Origin: Pseudochryseolinea flava | Lineage (GTDB): Bacteria; Bacteroidota; Bacteroidia; Cytophagales; Cyclobacteriaceae | Direction: 5' to 3' | Length of the DNA stretch: 64,000 nucleotides | NCBI RefSeq assembly: GCF_003286915.1 | Contig: NZ_QMFY01000001.1 | Span: 806,001 to 870,000 of the forward strand | Shown here: in pieces, positions 7,797 through 15,976 of the stretch | How positions within the stretch are numbered: the first letter of the stretch is position 1 | Layout of the letters: every line of letters begins with the position of its first letter | The notes under the pieces: generated by a model | Told to the model about the DNA's origin: nothing | Database searches by the model: none | Seen by the model: the letters and a program-made list of their open reading frames with translations, nothing else | Made by a program: the position numbers and the translations under genes

Positions 7797-8345
7797 TTGA
7801 ATATTTGTGTTTTCTGTGGTTCATCGATAGGTCAAAATCGGGCCTTCGCTGAAGCCGCGAGAGAACTAGGTCGCCTCATGGCGGCACAATCACACACTTT
7901 AATATATGGTGGCGGCAAGGTAGGCCTTATGGGCGTCGTTGCTGATGCTGTATTGGAAAGTAACGGTGAGGTGATTGGCATTATCCCGGATTTTCTTTTA
8001 CAACGCGAAGTAGGACATCGTGGACTCACCCGTCTAGAGGTAGTCGAGAGCATGCACGAGCGCAAATATCGCATGGCAAATTTGGCCGACGCTTTTGTCG
8101 CCATGCCCGGCGGTTGGGGAACGTTAGATGAGCTCGCTGAAATCCTAACTTGGCGTCAACTCGGATTGATCAACCACCCAGTAGCACTCCTCAACATCAA
8201 TCAATTCTTTACGCCGCTGCTCGAACAAATGCAACACATGGCAAACATGGGTTTTCTTAAAGAAAACTATCGCGAGCACTTTCAAATTTTCGAAACGCCT
8301 CAAGCACTTTTAACTGAAATTCAGTCGCAAAAAATTCAGCGATAA
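7797..8345 (+). CDS. LOG-family nucleoside 5'-monophosphate phosphoribohydrolase (TIGR00730 type)
   Basis: A 182-residue Rossmann-like protein of the 'lysine decarboxylase-like'/LOG family. The family signature is 'MPGGWGTLDELAEIL' (residues 103-117), preceded by 'SMHERKYRM', and both contribute to the active site. 'YGGGKVGLMGVVADA' (38-52) is the phosphate-binding region. Known LOG enzymes cleave ribose 5-phosphate from cytokinin nucleotides or from AMP-type purine nucleotides; in a non-plant bacterium the physiological substrate is uncertain. The start is TTG at 7797, directly giving 'MNICVFCGSS', the normal family N-terminus. It follows the 40-residue peptide gene by 12 nt. Confidence 0.9.
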   Translation: MNICVFCGSSIGQNRAFAEAARELGRLMAAQSHTLIYGGGKVGLMGVVADAVLESNGEVIGIIPDFLLQREVGHRGLTRLEVVESMHERKYRMANLADAFVAMPGGWGTLDELAEILTWRQLGLINHPVALLNINQFFTPLLEQMQHMANMGFLKENYREHFQIFETPQALLTEIQSQKIQR

Positions 8346-8391
8346 GAACTCTGTTAAATTTATTCTATATTGTTCTTTCAGAGCGTTAACT

Positions 8392-9621
8392 ATGATCAGA
8401 AAGATCGGTGTTTTGTTTTTCTTGTTTCTTTCGCTTCAATCCCGCGCGCAGAATCTCGGCTTTACCCTTCCGCCTGGTCAGCATAAAGTGGCTATACCTA
8501 TTGAGATTAATAACAATCTGGTTGTTGTGCCTGTCGTTTTGAATGAAGCATTGCCACTGAAGTTCATTATCGATACCGGCGTGAGAACAGCCATCCTCAC
8601 ACAAAAAACGTTCGCTGATATTTTAAATCTTCCGTATACACGTAAGTATACCATTGCCGGTCCTGGCGCAACAAAATCTATTGAAGCATTCATCACTACA
8701 AATGTTACCCTGCGACTACCCGGCGTGCTGGGGAGAGGCCACGCGTTATTAGTGCTCGCTGAAGATTATTTGGAACTTAGAAATTACCTTGGGACAGATG
8801 TACATGGCGTACTCGGTTATGAATTGTTCAGCCGCTTTATTGTTGATATAGATTACGAACGGAAATTGATGACCTTACGCACGCCCGAGAAATTTAAGAA
8901 GCGCTCAAAATTTCATACACTACCCATGACTGTGGAGGACACAAAGCCCTACATTAAAACTTCGGTGGTGATGAAAGATGGAAAAAAAATAAGCGTGAAG
9001 CTGTTGGTGGATTCTGGCGCAAGTCATAGTCTTTTGCTCGACCCGAATTCATCGGATGAAATACAAGTTCCTGAAAATACCGTTAGCAGTACCATTGGCA
9101 GAGGCTTGGGCGGGGAAATCACCGGAAAAGTTGGTAGGATCTCGTCGCTTAATATTGGCACGTACAGTGTTGATAAGCCACTGGCAAATTTCCCAGATCC
9201 GAATAGTTACGTCGACACATTAAAAATGAGTTCTGTTTATCGAAATGGAAGTTTGGGCGGAGAGATGCTCTCAAGATTTCATGTCATTTTCAATTTTCCG
9301 AAGGAGGAATTGTACGTTAAGAAGAACTCATATTTTAGAAAAAAATTTCATTACAATCTTAGCGGGGTGATTGTAAAAGCAAAGGGATCGCGTCTCGATG
9401 TTTTCGAAGTTCAAGAGATTCGCGAAAAGTCGCCGTCTGATGTTTGCGGCCTTCTTCCGGGAGATATCATACTAAAATTGAACGGGCTCGAAACAAAGCA
9501 GCTTACGTTGAATCTGATCAACGGCTTACTAAACTCCAAGCCTGGAAAGAAAATAAGACTTGAGATTGAAAGAAATGGCCAGCGCGTTAAGAAAGAATTT
9601 TTGCTGGCAGATCAAATCTAG
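8392..9621 (+). CDS. Secreted retropepsin-like aspartic protease with two DxG motifs and a PDZ domain
   Basis: A 409-residue protein with a signal peptide (MIRKIGVLFFLFLSLQSRAQ). Two aspartic protease-like domains are present in one chain: 'FIIDTGVRTAIL' with Asp61 and 'LLVDSGASHSLLL' with Asp207, each followed by hydrophobic-Gly flaps ('VHGVLGYELFSRF' and 'NGSLGGEMLSRF'). Retropepsins are normally homodimers with one Asp each, so this protein may form an intramolecular pair like pepsin. A C-terminal PDZ domain (about 325-405, 'GLLPGDIILKLNGL') probably binds substrate C-termini. Periplasmic or extracytoplasmic location is expected. It overlaps the convergent receiver-like gene by 4 nt at the stops. 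Confidence 0.82.
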   Translation: MIRKIGVLFFLFLSLQSRAQNLGFTLPPGQHKVAIPIEINNNLVVVPVVLNEALPLKFIIDTGVRTAILTQKTFADILNLPYTRKYTIAGPGATKSIEAFITTNVTLRLPGVLGRGHALLVLAEDYLELRNYLGTDVHGVLGYELFSRFIVDIDYERKLMTLRTPEKFKKRSKFHTLPMTVEDTKPYIKTSVVMKDGKKISVKLLVDSGASHSLLLDPNSSDEIQVPENTVSSTIGRGLGGEITGKVGRISSLNIGTYSVDKPLANFPDPNSYVDTLKMSSVYRNGSLGGEMLSRFHVIFNFPKEELYVKKNSYFRKKFHYNLSGVIVKAKGSRLDVFEVQEIREKSPSDVCGLLPGDIILKLNGLETKQLTLNLINGLLNSKPGKKIRLEIERNGQRVKKEFLLADQI

Positions 9622-10091
9622 CGCATAACCTTGAGCAGTTGTTGCTTACGTTTCTTATAAGCTTGATACAAGTACAACTGTGTTCTCCTGAGTTTCAATG
9701 AATTTTTGAGCGTGTTATACAAAGCTTCTGGCGAAAGGTTTTGTTTGAGGAGGTAGTCAAGAATACTTGAAGACCCCATCGCCTCTTTGTAATTGGAATT
9801 TTTCAAGACTGTAATCGGAACATCACGCGTCTTTTTATTGTGCGAAAGCGATTCGACAGCGGCGAGAAGCTCATGCTTTCCAATATTGTCGTCGATCAAG
9901 ATAAAATTTGGCCTGAAGCGCAGCAGGCGCTCCATGATCGATTTTAAATCAAAAGCACTTTCGGTAGTGATCTTATGGCCACGAATTTTATGAAGGTTAT
10001 CGAGCACACGCCCCATTTCAATGGGGTTGTTACCAATCAATAGAACATTTACTTGCTCTTTCACTTCTGCATTTTGTAATACTGTTTCCAT
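9618..10091 (-). CDS. Receiver-like (pseudo-response-regulator) protein
   Basis: A 157-residue protein if started at the ATG at 10091 (METVLQNAEV). The frame is open 35 residues further upstream, but that part looks non-coding. It shows the response-regulator order: strand 'VNVLLIGNNP', helix, strand with 'PNFILIDDNIG' (Asp at the phospho-acceptor position), 'VPITVLKNSN' and 'ILDYLLKQNLSPEALYNTL' (Lys in the usual strand-5 place shifted to Leu-Lys). The acidic pair normally after strand 1 is Gly-Asn-Asn, so phosphorylation may be impaired. The C-terminus is very basic (RRTQLYLYQAYKKRKQQLLK) and there is no DNA-binding domain. It is divergent from the FAD oxidoreductase gene, 104 nt apart. Confidence 0.65.
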   Translation of the reverse strand: METVLQNAEVKEQVNVLLIGNNPIEMGRVLDNLHKIRGHKITTESAFDLKSIMERLLRFRPNFILIDDNIGKHELLAAVESLSHNKKTRDVPITVLKNSNYKEAMGSSSILDYLLKQNLSPEALYNTLKNSLKLRRTQLYLYQAYKKRKQQLLKVMR

Positions 10092-10195
10092 AAGCCAACT
10101 GATTAAATAAATATAACGTAAAACATAGCCCCTCAAGATTTGTTCCAGCGATATTTTTTTCACGAAATGAGTGTTTCTACCTTTAGGTAATCTCA

Positions 10196-11332
10196 TTGCG
10201 GGAGAAAGAAATTTCCAGTTTGAAAAAGATAATCATCATCGGCGGTGGCCTTGCAGGATTAATTACAGCGGTTAAGCTAATTGATGCTGGAATACCTTGT
10301 ACCGTGATCGAGAAGAAATCATTTCCTTTCCATCGCGTCTGTGGAGAATATGTCTCAAATGAAGCCGCGCCCTTTCTAAAAAACAACGGGCTTTTTCCGG
10401 TTGATATCGACCATAGCAATATTAACACCCTGTTGCTTTCATCTACTCAAGGCAAAAGTGTAACAATACCCCTTGCCATGGGAGGCTTTGGAATAAGTCG
10501 TTATGCATTTGATGATTTTATCTATCGTGAAGCCCTACGTCGCGGCGTAACGTTCATGTTAAACACGGAAGTATCATCTGTTCAATTCAACGAAGATCAG
10601 TTTGTGTTGAAAGCCGGGCACGAAACACTCGTTGCTGATGTAGTCGTTGGGGCTTTTGGAAAACGATCACGTCTCGATGTATCCATGCAGCGGGCCTTCA
10701 CAAGACATCGGTCTCCCTATGTGGGCGTGAAGTATCATGTTCGTATCAATCATCAACCAAACGTAATAGGTCTTCATAATTTTCAGGGTGGATATTGTGG
10801 AATCAGTAACATCGAAGAGGGCAAAACAAATTTATGCTACCTTACCCACCGCGATCAGCTGAAACGATTCGGAAACATTCCACAATTCCAGGAAGCAATC
10901 TTATGGGAGAACCCGTATCTAAAAAATATTTTTAATGAAGCCGAGTTTTTATTTCACGCGCCCGAGACGATAAATGAAATTACTTTCGAGACTAAATCCG
11001 TTGTCGAAGATCATTTGCTGATGACGGGTGATGCCGCAGGGATGATTACTCCGTTGTGTGGTAACGGAATGGCGATGGCGATTCATAGCGCAAAGTTGTT
11101 ATCTGAACTGTTGATCCGTTTCGTTCATGATCATCGTTTTACGCGTGAAAAGCTTGAACACTCTTACGAAGAGGCGTGGCGAAAACATTTTGCAATGCGC
11201 CTATGGCGCGGAAGACATATCCAGCGATTATTCGGTCACCCGTGGGCGTCATCTTTTGCTGTTTCATTGGCGAGAGGTAGTGCACCTGTAGCCAAACAAC
11301 TGGTGCGGATGACGCACGGCGAAAATTTTTAG
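10196..11332 (+). CDS. FAD-dependent oxidoreductase (geranylgeranyl reductase/hydroxylase-like)
   Basis: A 378-residue flavoprotein. The N-terminal Rossmann motif is 'IIIIGGGLAGLITAVKLIDAG' (GxGxxG at residues 16-21), followed by the Glu that holds the ADP ribose (VIEKK). 'HRVCGEYVSNEA' and the second FAD motif 'LLMTGDAAGMITPLCGNGMAMAI' place it with the geranylgeranyl-reductase/aromatic hydroxylase group. No signal peptide. It starts with TTG at 10196, or a second TTG at 10220 just before the Rossmann strand; there is no ATG in frame nearby. Flavoproteins of this group accompany type III PKS genes elsewhere (for example the srs operon of Streptomyces), and one lies 2 kb downstream here, so a role as tailoring hydroxylase or reductase is a reasonable inference. 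Confidence 0.8.
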   Translation: MREKEISSLKKIIIIGGGLAGLITAVKLIDAGIPCTVIEKKSFPFHRVCGEYVSNEAAPFLKNNGLFPVDIDHSNINTLLLSSTQGKSVTIPLAMGGFGISRYAFDDFIYREALRRGVTFMLNTEVSSVQFNEDQFVLKAGHETLVADVVVGAFGKRSRLDVSMQRAFTRHRSPYVGVKYHVRINHQPNVIGLHNFQGGYCGISNIEEGKTNLCYLTHRDQLKRFGNIPQFQEAILWENPYLKNIFNEAEFLFHAPETINEITFETKSVVEDHLLMTGDAAGMITPLCGNGMAMAIHSAKLLSELLIRFVHDHRFTREKLEHSYEEAWRKHFAMRLWRGRHIQRLFGHPWASSFAVSLARGSAPVAKQLVRMTHGENF

Positions 11333-11426
11333 CTTCTCATTTTATTATTAGTTGCCGTTGATATAACAGAACCGTTTTCAATGACAATTTTGTTTTATCT
11401 TCCATCCGTACAAACCTAACCTTACT

Positions 11427-12416
11427 ATGCAAACTGGAAATAATCGTCGCGATTTTCTAAAGTCATTGGGAATAATGTCACTTGGTGCTTTTGCTGGAAG
11501 TTCAATCGTTTCGGCCTGCGCGGGAAAAACGGGAGACGCAGCGCATGCGACAGATAGCGCCTCCGTTATCGCGACAGAGGCGAAGCCATTGTTCTTTAAA
11601 ATATCATTGGCCGAGTGGTCTTTGAACAAATCTATTTTTGGCGGGAAGATGTCTAATCTTGATTTCCCTGCAAAAGCAAAAAATGATTTTGGTGTTTCTG
11701 CCGTTGAATATGTAAATCAATTTTTCAAAGACAAGGCAACCGATCAGGCTTATCTTGCGGAATTGAAGAAACGTTGTGATGACGTGGGCGTAACGAGCGT
11801 ACTAATCATGTGCGATGGCGAAGGTGGACTTGGTGATACAGATGAGAAAAAAAGAATTCAAGCGGTTGATAACCATAAGAAGTGGGCGGATGCTGCGAAG
11901 TTTTTAGGGTGTCATTCTATTCGCGTAAACGCCTATGGTGAAGGTACTGCTGAAGAGGTTAGCAAAACGGCAACGGATGGATTACGTCGGTTATCTGAAT
12001 ATGGAAAGACGCTAGGGATAAATGTAATCGTTGAGAACCACGGAGGTTATAGCTCTAACGGACAATGGTTAAGTGAAGTGATTAAAAATACCGGCATGGA
12101 GAATTGTGGTACACTTCCTGACTTCGGAAATTTCTGTATAAAAGGACAGCCTGATAAATGCGATGAGTGGTATGACCGCTACAAAGGTACCGAAGAAATG
12201 ATGACCTATGCGAAGGGCGTTAGCGCCAAGACATTCAACTTCGACGATGCCGGAAATTGTATCGAAACAGATTATGTGAAGATGCTGCAGATTGTGAAGA
12301 ACGTCGGCTACAATAACTATATCGGTATTGAGTATGAAGGAAGTTCTTTATCCGAAGAAGAAGGTATTCTCAAAACGAAGGCGTTGCTCGAACGCGTTGG
12401 TGGTACCCTTTCATAG
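11427..12416 (+). CDS. Tat-exported lipoprotein, sugar phosphate isomerase/epimerase-like TIM barrel
   Basis: A 329-residue protein. The N-terminus carries a twin-arginine signal 'NNRRDFLKSLG' (RR at 7-8) and a lipobox 'IVSAC' (Cys31), so it should fold in the cytoplasm, cross by Tat and be lipid-anchored. The remainder is an AP-endonuclease-2/xylose isomerase-like TIM barrel: 'FKISLAEWSLNKSIF', 'GVSAVEYVNQFF', 'GCHSIRVNAYGEG', 'INVIVENHGGYSS' (Glu as metal ligand), 'GTLPDFGNFC' (Asp) and 'YIGIEYEGS' (Glu). Such proteins bind a divalent metal and isomerise or epimerise sugars; the substrate is unknown. It sits between two genes of the PKS locus, but an exported sugar enzyme has no obvious place in polyketide synthesis, so it may be a bystander. 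Confidence 0.83.
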   Translation: MQTGNNRRDFLKSLGIMSLGAFAGSSIVSACAGKTGDAAHATDSASVIATEAKPLFFKISLAEWSLNKSIFGGKMSNLDFPAKAKNDFGVSAVEYVNQFFKDKATDQAYLAELKKRCDDVGVTSVLIMCDGEGGLGDTDEKKRIQAVDNHKKWADAAKFLGCHSIRVNAYGEGTAEEVSKTATDGLRRLSEYGKTLGINVIVENHGGYSSNGQWLSEVIKNTGMENCGTLPDFGNFCIKGQPDKCDEWYDRYKGTEEMMTYAKGVSAKTFNFDDAGNCIETDYVKMLQIVKNVGYNNYIGIEYEGSSLSEEEGILKTKALLERVGGTLS

Positions 12417-12425
12417 AAACAAACT

Positions 12426-13319
12426 TTACTGGAACAGTTGGATTAACTGTGTGCTGTAGAGCATGAGGTAGAGGAAAAATCCATTTAAACATGTGGCTGA
12501 AATAAAATTCAGCCACATCGTATGACTAAAATCTGCCTTCCTCTCATCGCCGAGTATTTGAAAAAACCAATAGGCAAAGAAAATTAACACAGGCGCGAGT
12601 GCTATCATGAAATGGAAAAAGTATTTCACGTTTAAGAAGGTGATAAAATAGTAGCCAAAGCCGGCGGTAGCAATTGCGAATGCAGCACCCGTAAAAAGAA
12701 AAGTGCCTTTGATACCCAACTTCAAACTCAGCGTGATGTCGCCGCGCTTGGCATCTTCCTCATGTTGATATACTTGAGTCATTGGATAGTTTGCCCATAA
12801 CATCATTGTCGTTAACGCACCTGGAACAAGGACTTCAGGTTTTACGATGTTTTCAATTCCATATTTGTTAATGCCAACGTAGCACATCACAAAAGAGAAG
12901 AGTCCTTGAAAAATTCCAGCAACAAGCCAACTGGTAATGGCATATTTTTTTAGCCTGATGGAAGGATGACTATACGCTTTCGACACCAGTCCATAGACCA
13001 AGAGCAATATGGAGAAAGTGAGATTGATCTTAATGTAGCCGATGATCATGGCTAATAAATCAAAAAGAATTGAAAGATAATAGAGACCCTTATTCACAGG
13101 CGGAGGATTCTTTAACCCACCGATGCTTTTTTCGTCTTTGTCGAAGTAGCTGTTATAGCCATTACTCGCAGGGTACAAGAGAAAGTGTACAATAAGAAAT
13201 GTCCAGAGTAAGGATGATTCGCTAAAGTTCGGTGACGATGCCGCGGAAAATAAGAAAACCGGAAGAAGGAAGTAGGAAAAAGGAATTCGAAGGTGTAGCC
13301 AAGAGGAACGTGAAAGCAT
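12426..13319 (-). CDS. UbiA-family prenyltransferase
   Basis: A 297-residue integral membrane protein with about eight or nine hydrophobic segments. The first Asp-rich motif is 'SNGYNSYFDKDEKSIGG' (N56-x3-D60-x-D62), and the second is 'YQHEEDAKRGDITL'. Both are where UbiA enzymes hold Mg2+ and the prenyl diphosphate. UbiA enzymes transfer a prenyl chain to an aromatic or quinone-like acceptor in the membrane. The gene diverges from the type III PKS with only about 71 nt between starts, and ends 9 nt from the convergent TIM-barrel gene. The PKS neighbour suggests a phenolic or pyrone acceptor (inference). A role in menaquinone or heme pathways is the alternative, but none of those genes is adjacent. 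Confidence 0.85.
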   Translation of the reverse strand: MLSRSSWLHLRIPFSYFLLPVFLFSAASSPNFSESSLLWTFLIVHFLLYPASNGYNSYFDKDEKSIGGLKNPPPVNKGLYYLSILFDLLAMIIGYIKINLTFSILLLVYGLVSKAYSHPSIRLKKYAITSWLVAGIFQGLFSFVMCYVGINKYGIENIVKPEVLVPGALTTMMLWANYPMTQVYQHEEDAKRGDITLSLKLGIKGTFLFTGAAFAIATAGFGYYFITFLNVKYFFHFMIALAPVLIFFAYWFFQILGDERKADFSHTMWLNFISATCLNGFFLYLMLYSTQLIQLFQ

Positions 13320-13390
13320 AATAACAAATTTAATAGCCTCATCGGAACGTGGATGTCGAAAATATAGTTTTTTAAGATATATTGAAATGC

Positions 13391-14494
13391 ATGAGTTATA
13401 TCACCGCCATCGGTAAAGCAAATCCTTCTATTCGTATTTCGCAATCCGACCTTGCTGACTTTATGATCCAGGCGATGCAGCCAGACGCAGCTACCGCCAG
13501 GATACTAAGAACTGTTTTCAAAGCAAGTGGAATCGATTATCGTCATACGGTAATTGAAGACTACGCAAAAAAGAAAGACTACACTTTTTTTCCCAACACG
13601 CCGAATATCGAGCCATTTCCGTCCACCGAACAGCGGATGAAGATTTTTTACGAGCATGCACTACCCTTAAGTGTTGCCGCCGTAAAGAATATGGTCGTTA
13701 ACAATCCGTCGTATGATCGAAAGTCTATTACCCATTTGATCGTTGTGTGTTGTACCGGAATGTATGCTCCCGGACTTGATATCGAGTTAGTAGAGCAGCT
13801 GGAATTACCGACAACGGTGCAACGTACGAGTATTACGTTCATGGGGTGCTACGCCGCATTTAATGCCCTGAAGGTTGCTGATGCATTCTGCGCAAAAGAT
13901 GAAAATGCGAAAGTACTGATTGTTTGTACCGAGTTATGTAGCTTACATTTTCAAAAATCTATCAGTGAAGATAATTTGCTAGCAAACGCGTTGTTCGCCG
14001 ATGGTTCTGCCGCAGTATTGGTCGAGGCGCAGTCTGACACCAAAGTAAAATTAAAGCTTGAAGCATTTTATAACGATCTTGCCAGAGAAGGTGCCAACGA
14101 TATGGCGTGGCATATTGGCAATGTCGGTTTTGAGATGAAATTATCCACCTATGTTCCTGACATCATCAAGAAAGGAATTGGTGAATTAACTGATAAGCTG
14201 TTGCGTAAAATTCAGATGCGCATCGAAGATATTCGCTATTACGCGATTCATCCGGGTGGAAAAAAAATCCTTACTGCAATCGAAGAGGCGTTGCTGATTG
14301 GTCCAGGGCAAAACTTTGCAGCATATCACACGCTTCGAAACTACGGAAACATGTCATCGCCCACGGTGTTGTTTGTACTTCGTGAGATTTTTGATAAGCT
14401 TCAGCAGGACGATCACGATAAACATATTTTAAGCTTCGCGTTCGGTCCGGGGTTAACACTTGAGAGTATGTTGTTACAAATTAAAATGCGATAG
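13391..14494 (+). CDS. Type III polyketide synthase (chalcone synthase-like)
   Basis: A 367-residue enzyme of the chalcone/stilbene synthase superfamily, started at the ATG at 13391 (MSYITAIGKANP); a TTG lies 3 codons upstream. The catalytic triad is visible: Cys153 in 'FMGCYAAFNAL', His287 in 'YAIHPGGKKIL' and Asn320 in 'YGNMSSPTVLF'. The C-terminal 'FAFGPGLTLESML' corresponds to the conserved GFGPG loop of the family. Type III PKSs extend a CoA- or ACP-bound starter with malonyl-CoA and cyclise to resorcinols, pyrones or phloroglucinols; the starter here, perhaps a long acyl chain, cannot be told from sequence. The methyltransferase gene follows 2 nt after the stop and the UbiA gene is divergent, making a compact biosynthetic locus. 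Confidence 0.93.
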   Translation: MSYITAIGKANPSIRISQSDLADFMIQAMQPDAATARILRTVFKASGIDYRHTVIEDYAKKKDYTFFPNTPNIEPFPSTEQRMKIFYEHALPLSVAAVKNMVVNNPSYDRKSITHLIVVCCTGMYAPGLDIELVEQLELPTTVQRTSITFMGCYAAFNALKVADAFCAKDENAKVLIVCTELCSLHFQKSISEDNLLANALFADGSAAVLVEAQSDTKVKLKLEAFYNDLAREGANDMAWHIGNVGFEMKLSTYVPDIIKKGIGELTDKLLRKIQMRIEDIRYYAIHPGGKKILTAIEEALLIGPGQNFAAYHTLRNYGNMSSPTVLFVLREIFDKLQQDDHDKHILSFAFGPGLTLESMLLQIKMR

Positions 14495-14496
14495 AC

Positions 14497-15204
14497 ATGC
14501 CCAACTTCAATGTAAGGTCTGATGAGCTCGAAGTGATGGATGATTTAAACTGTGCGGGAGAAGTCGTCAGGCAAACACTTCATGAACTCGAAGTGATTAA
14601 CACTTGGTTGGGCGGAAACGCAGTGACGATGGATGGTGTTAAGAAGTTGTTTAAGAATATAGCTACACAAAAGGAAATTGTGATTGCAGATTTGGGGTGT
14701 GGCCGTGGAGATATGTTATTGAGCATTGATCGATGGGCGCTAAGGAATGGGTATCGTGTGAAGTTGTTGGGATTCGATGCTAATCCAAATATCGTTGCAG
14801 AGGCCCGTAGTCATGCAAGATCAAATCCGAGAATTACTTTTGAAGTGCTCGATATTTTTTCGGCACGCTTCCAAGAATTACAATTCGATGTTGTCACTGG
14901 AACGCTTTTTTATCATCATTTTACTTCTGATCAACTTGCCGCATTTTTTACTGCCTTGCGAAAGCGAGTGAAGATTGGAATACTGGTCAACGATATTCAT
15001 CGCCATCCTCTTGCTTATTATTCCATTAAACTTTTAACAGGCTGGTTTTCGCGGTCGCCGATGGTGAAGGCTGATGCGCCACTTTCCGTAATGCGTGCCT
15101 TTCATAAGCATGAATTAAAAGAAATATTTTCGGCGGCGGGCTTTAGACATGTCGAAATTCGCTGGAAATGGGCATTTCGATGGCAAGTGATTGCCCATGC
15201 ATAA
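14497..15204 (+). CDS. SAM-dependent methyltransferase next to the type III PKS
   Basis: A 235-residue class I methyltransferase. SAM motif I is 'VIADLGCGRGDML' (62-74). 'KLLGFDANPNIVAEAR' gives the acidic residue of motif II, and 'FDVVTGTLFYHHF' corresponds to motif IV. The start codon is 2 nt downstream of the PKS stop, so the two are translationally close and almost surely one operon. The likely task is O- or C-methylation of the polyketide product, as SrsB does for alkylresorcinol-derived phenolic lipids in Streptomyces (analogy, not shown). No membrane segment is evident. Confidence 0.85.
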   Translation: MPNFNVRSDELEVMDDLNCAGEVVRQTLHELEVINTWLGGNAVTMDGVKKLFKNIATQKEIVIADLGCGRGDMLLSIDRWALRNGYRVKLLGFDANPNIVAEARSHARSNPRITFEVLDIFSARFQELQFDVVTGTLFYHHFTSDQLAAFFTALRKRVKIGILVNDIHRHPLAYYSIKLLTGWFSRSPMVKADAPLSVMRAFHKHELKEIFSAAGFRHVEIRWKWAFRWQVIAHA

Positions 15205-15291
15205 GGGGTCATGACAAGCGAAATGATCACGGTGGGAAAAATTTTATCTGGCACAATTTTTCGTACTTTCGTTATGAAAATGAAATGTCAC

Positions 15292-15855
15292 ATGAAGCCG
15301 CTACGCAATTTTTCAGCATTCGCTATCCTCTTCATTTTCTATTCTTGTGCCTCCAGTCCATTCGGTTCTAAAGTCAAAGAGCCCTTCCAAGGAAATGCAT
15401 ATGAATCTAACAATCGCTTTTGGAGAGGCACTGGAAAAGGAGAAAGCATAAAAGATAATATCGCGAGAAGTAAAGCAGATCTGGAAGCAAAATCTGTGTT
15501 AGCTGGCCAAGTTAATACGACGATGAAACAAGTGGCCGATCAATACCTGGGTCAAACAGAAAATGAGAATGCTGCCGATGTCGCGGATAAATTTCAAAGT
15601 TTGGTTCGTCAGGTGATGAACACTGATATCGCCGATTTGCGAAAAATTGGTGAGAAGAAATTTTTGAATGATAAAACGAAAGAATATACCGTGTTCATGG
15701 CATATGAGATAAAGAAAAATGCAATGCTTCGTTTCATGAAGAAGCAGGCAAAAGTTGACAAGACGATCGATGAACGTCAACGAGAAGTAATCGAAAAGAT
15801 TATTGATGAAGAAATTGCGAAGGCAGATCAAGAAGATGCCGAAGGAAAGGATTAG
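15292..15855 (+). CDS. Lipoprotein of unknown function
   Basis: I start it at the ATG at 15292 (MKPLRNFSAFAILFIFYSC), giving 187 residues with a lipobox Cys at position 19; two further ATGs lie up to 6 codons upstream and the frame opens at 15211. The mature protein is charged and mostly helical, with 'NRFWRGTGKGES', 'KADLEAKSVLAGQVNTTMKQVADQYLG' and a Lys/Glu-rich C-terminal helix. The repeated short-helix pattern recalls LPP20-like outer membrane lipoproteins, but I do not assign a family. A strong terminator follows 24 nt after the stop, so it ends the PKS-methyltransferase direction of transcription or forms its own unit. TACTTTCG upstream at about 15264 is a near match to a -7 element. 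Confidence 0.7.
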   Translation: MKPLRNFSAFAILFIFYSCASSPFGSKVKEPFQGNAYESNNRFWRGTGKGESIKDNIARSKADLEAKSVLAGQVNTTMKQVADQYLGQTENENAADVADKFQSLVRQVMNTDIADLRKIGEKKFLNDKTKEYTVFMAYEIKKNAMLRFMKKQAKVDKTIDERQREVIEKIIDEEIAKADQEDAEGKD

Positions 15856-15879
15856 AGATCAAGTTTTTACAGGTTGAGA

Positions 15880-15920
15880 AAAACCCCGATAAGCAAGAGC
15901 GCTGTCGGGGTTTTCTTTTT
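15880..15920 (+). terminator. Rho-independent terminator after the lipoprotein gene
   Basis: AAAACCCCGA (15880-15889) pairs with TCGGGGTTTT (15905-15914) around a 15-nt loop, followed by CTTTTTT. Confidence 0.9.
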
Positions 15921-15976
15921 TATGGGCGGTTAAAAATACATACTGGGGTTTTCTTTCGGTGAAGTATATTGGCACC

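Noticed and set aside
10196-15204. Flexirubin/aryl polyene-type cluster
   Set aside because: No type II KS, CLF or ACP genes are present; the PKS is type III.
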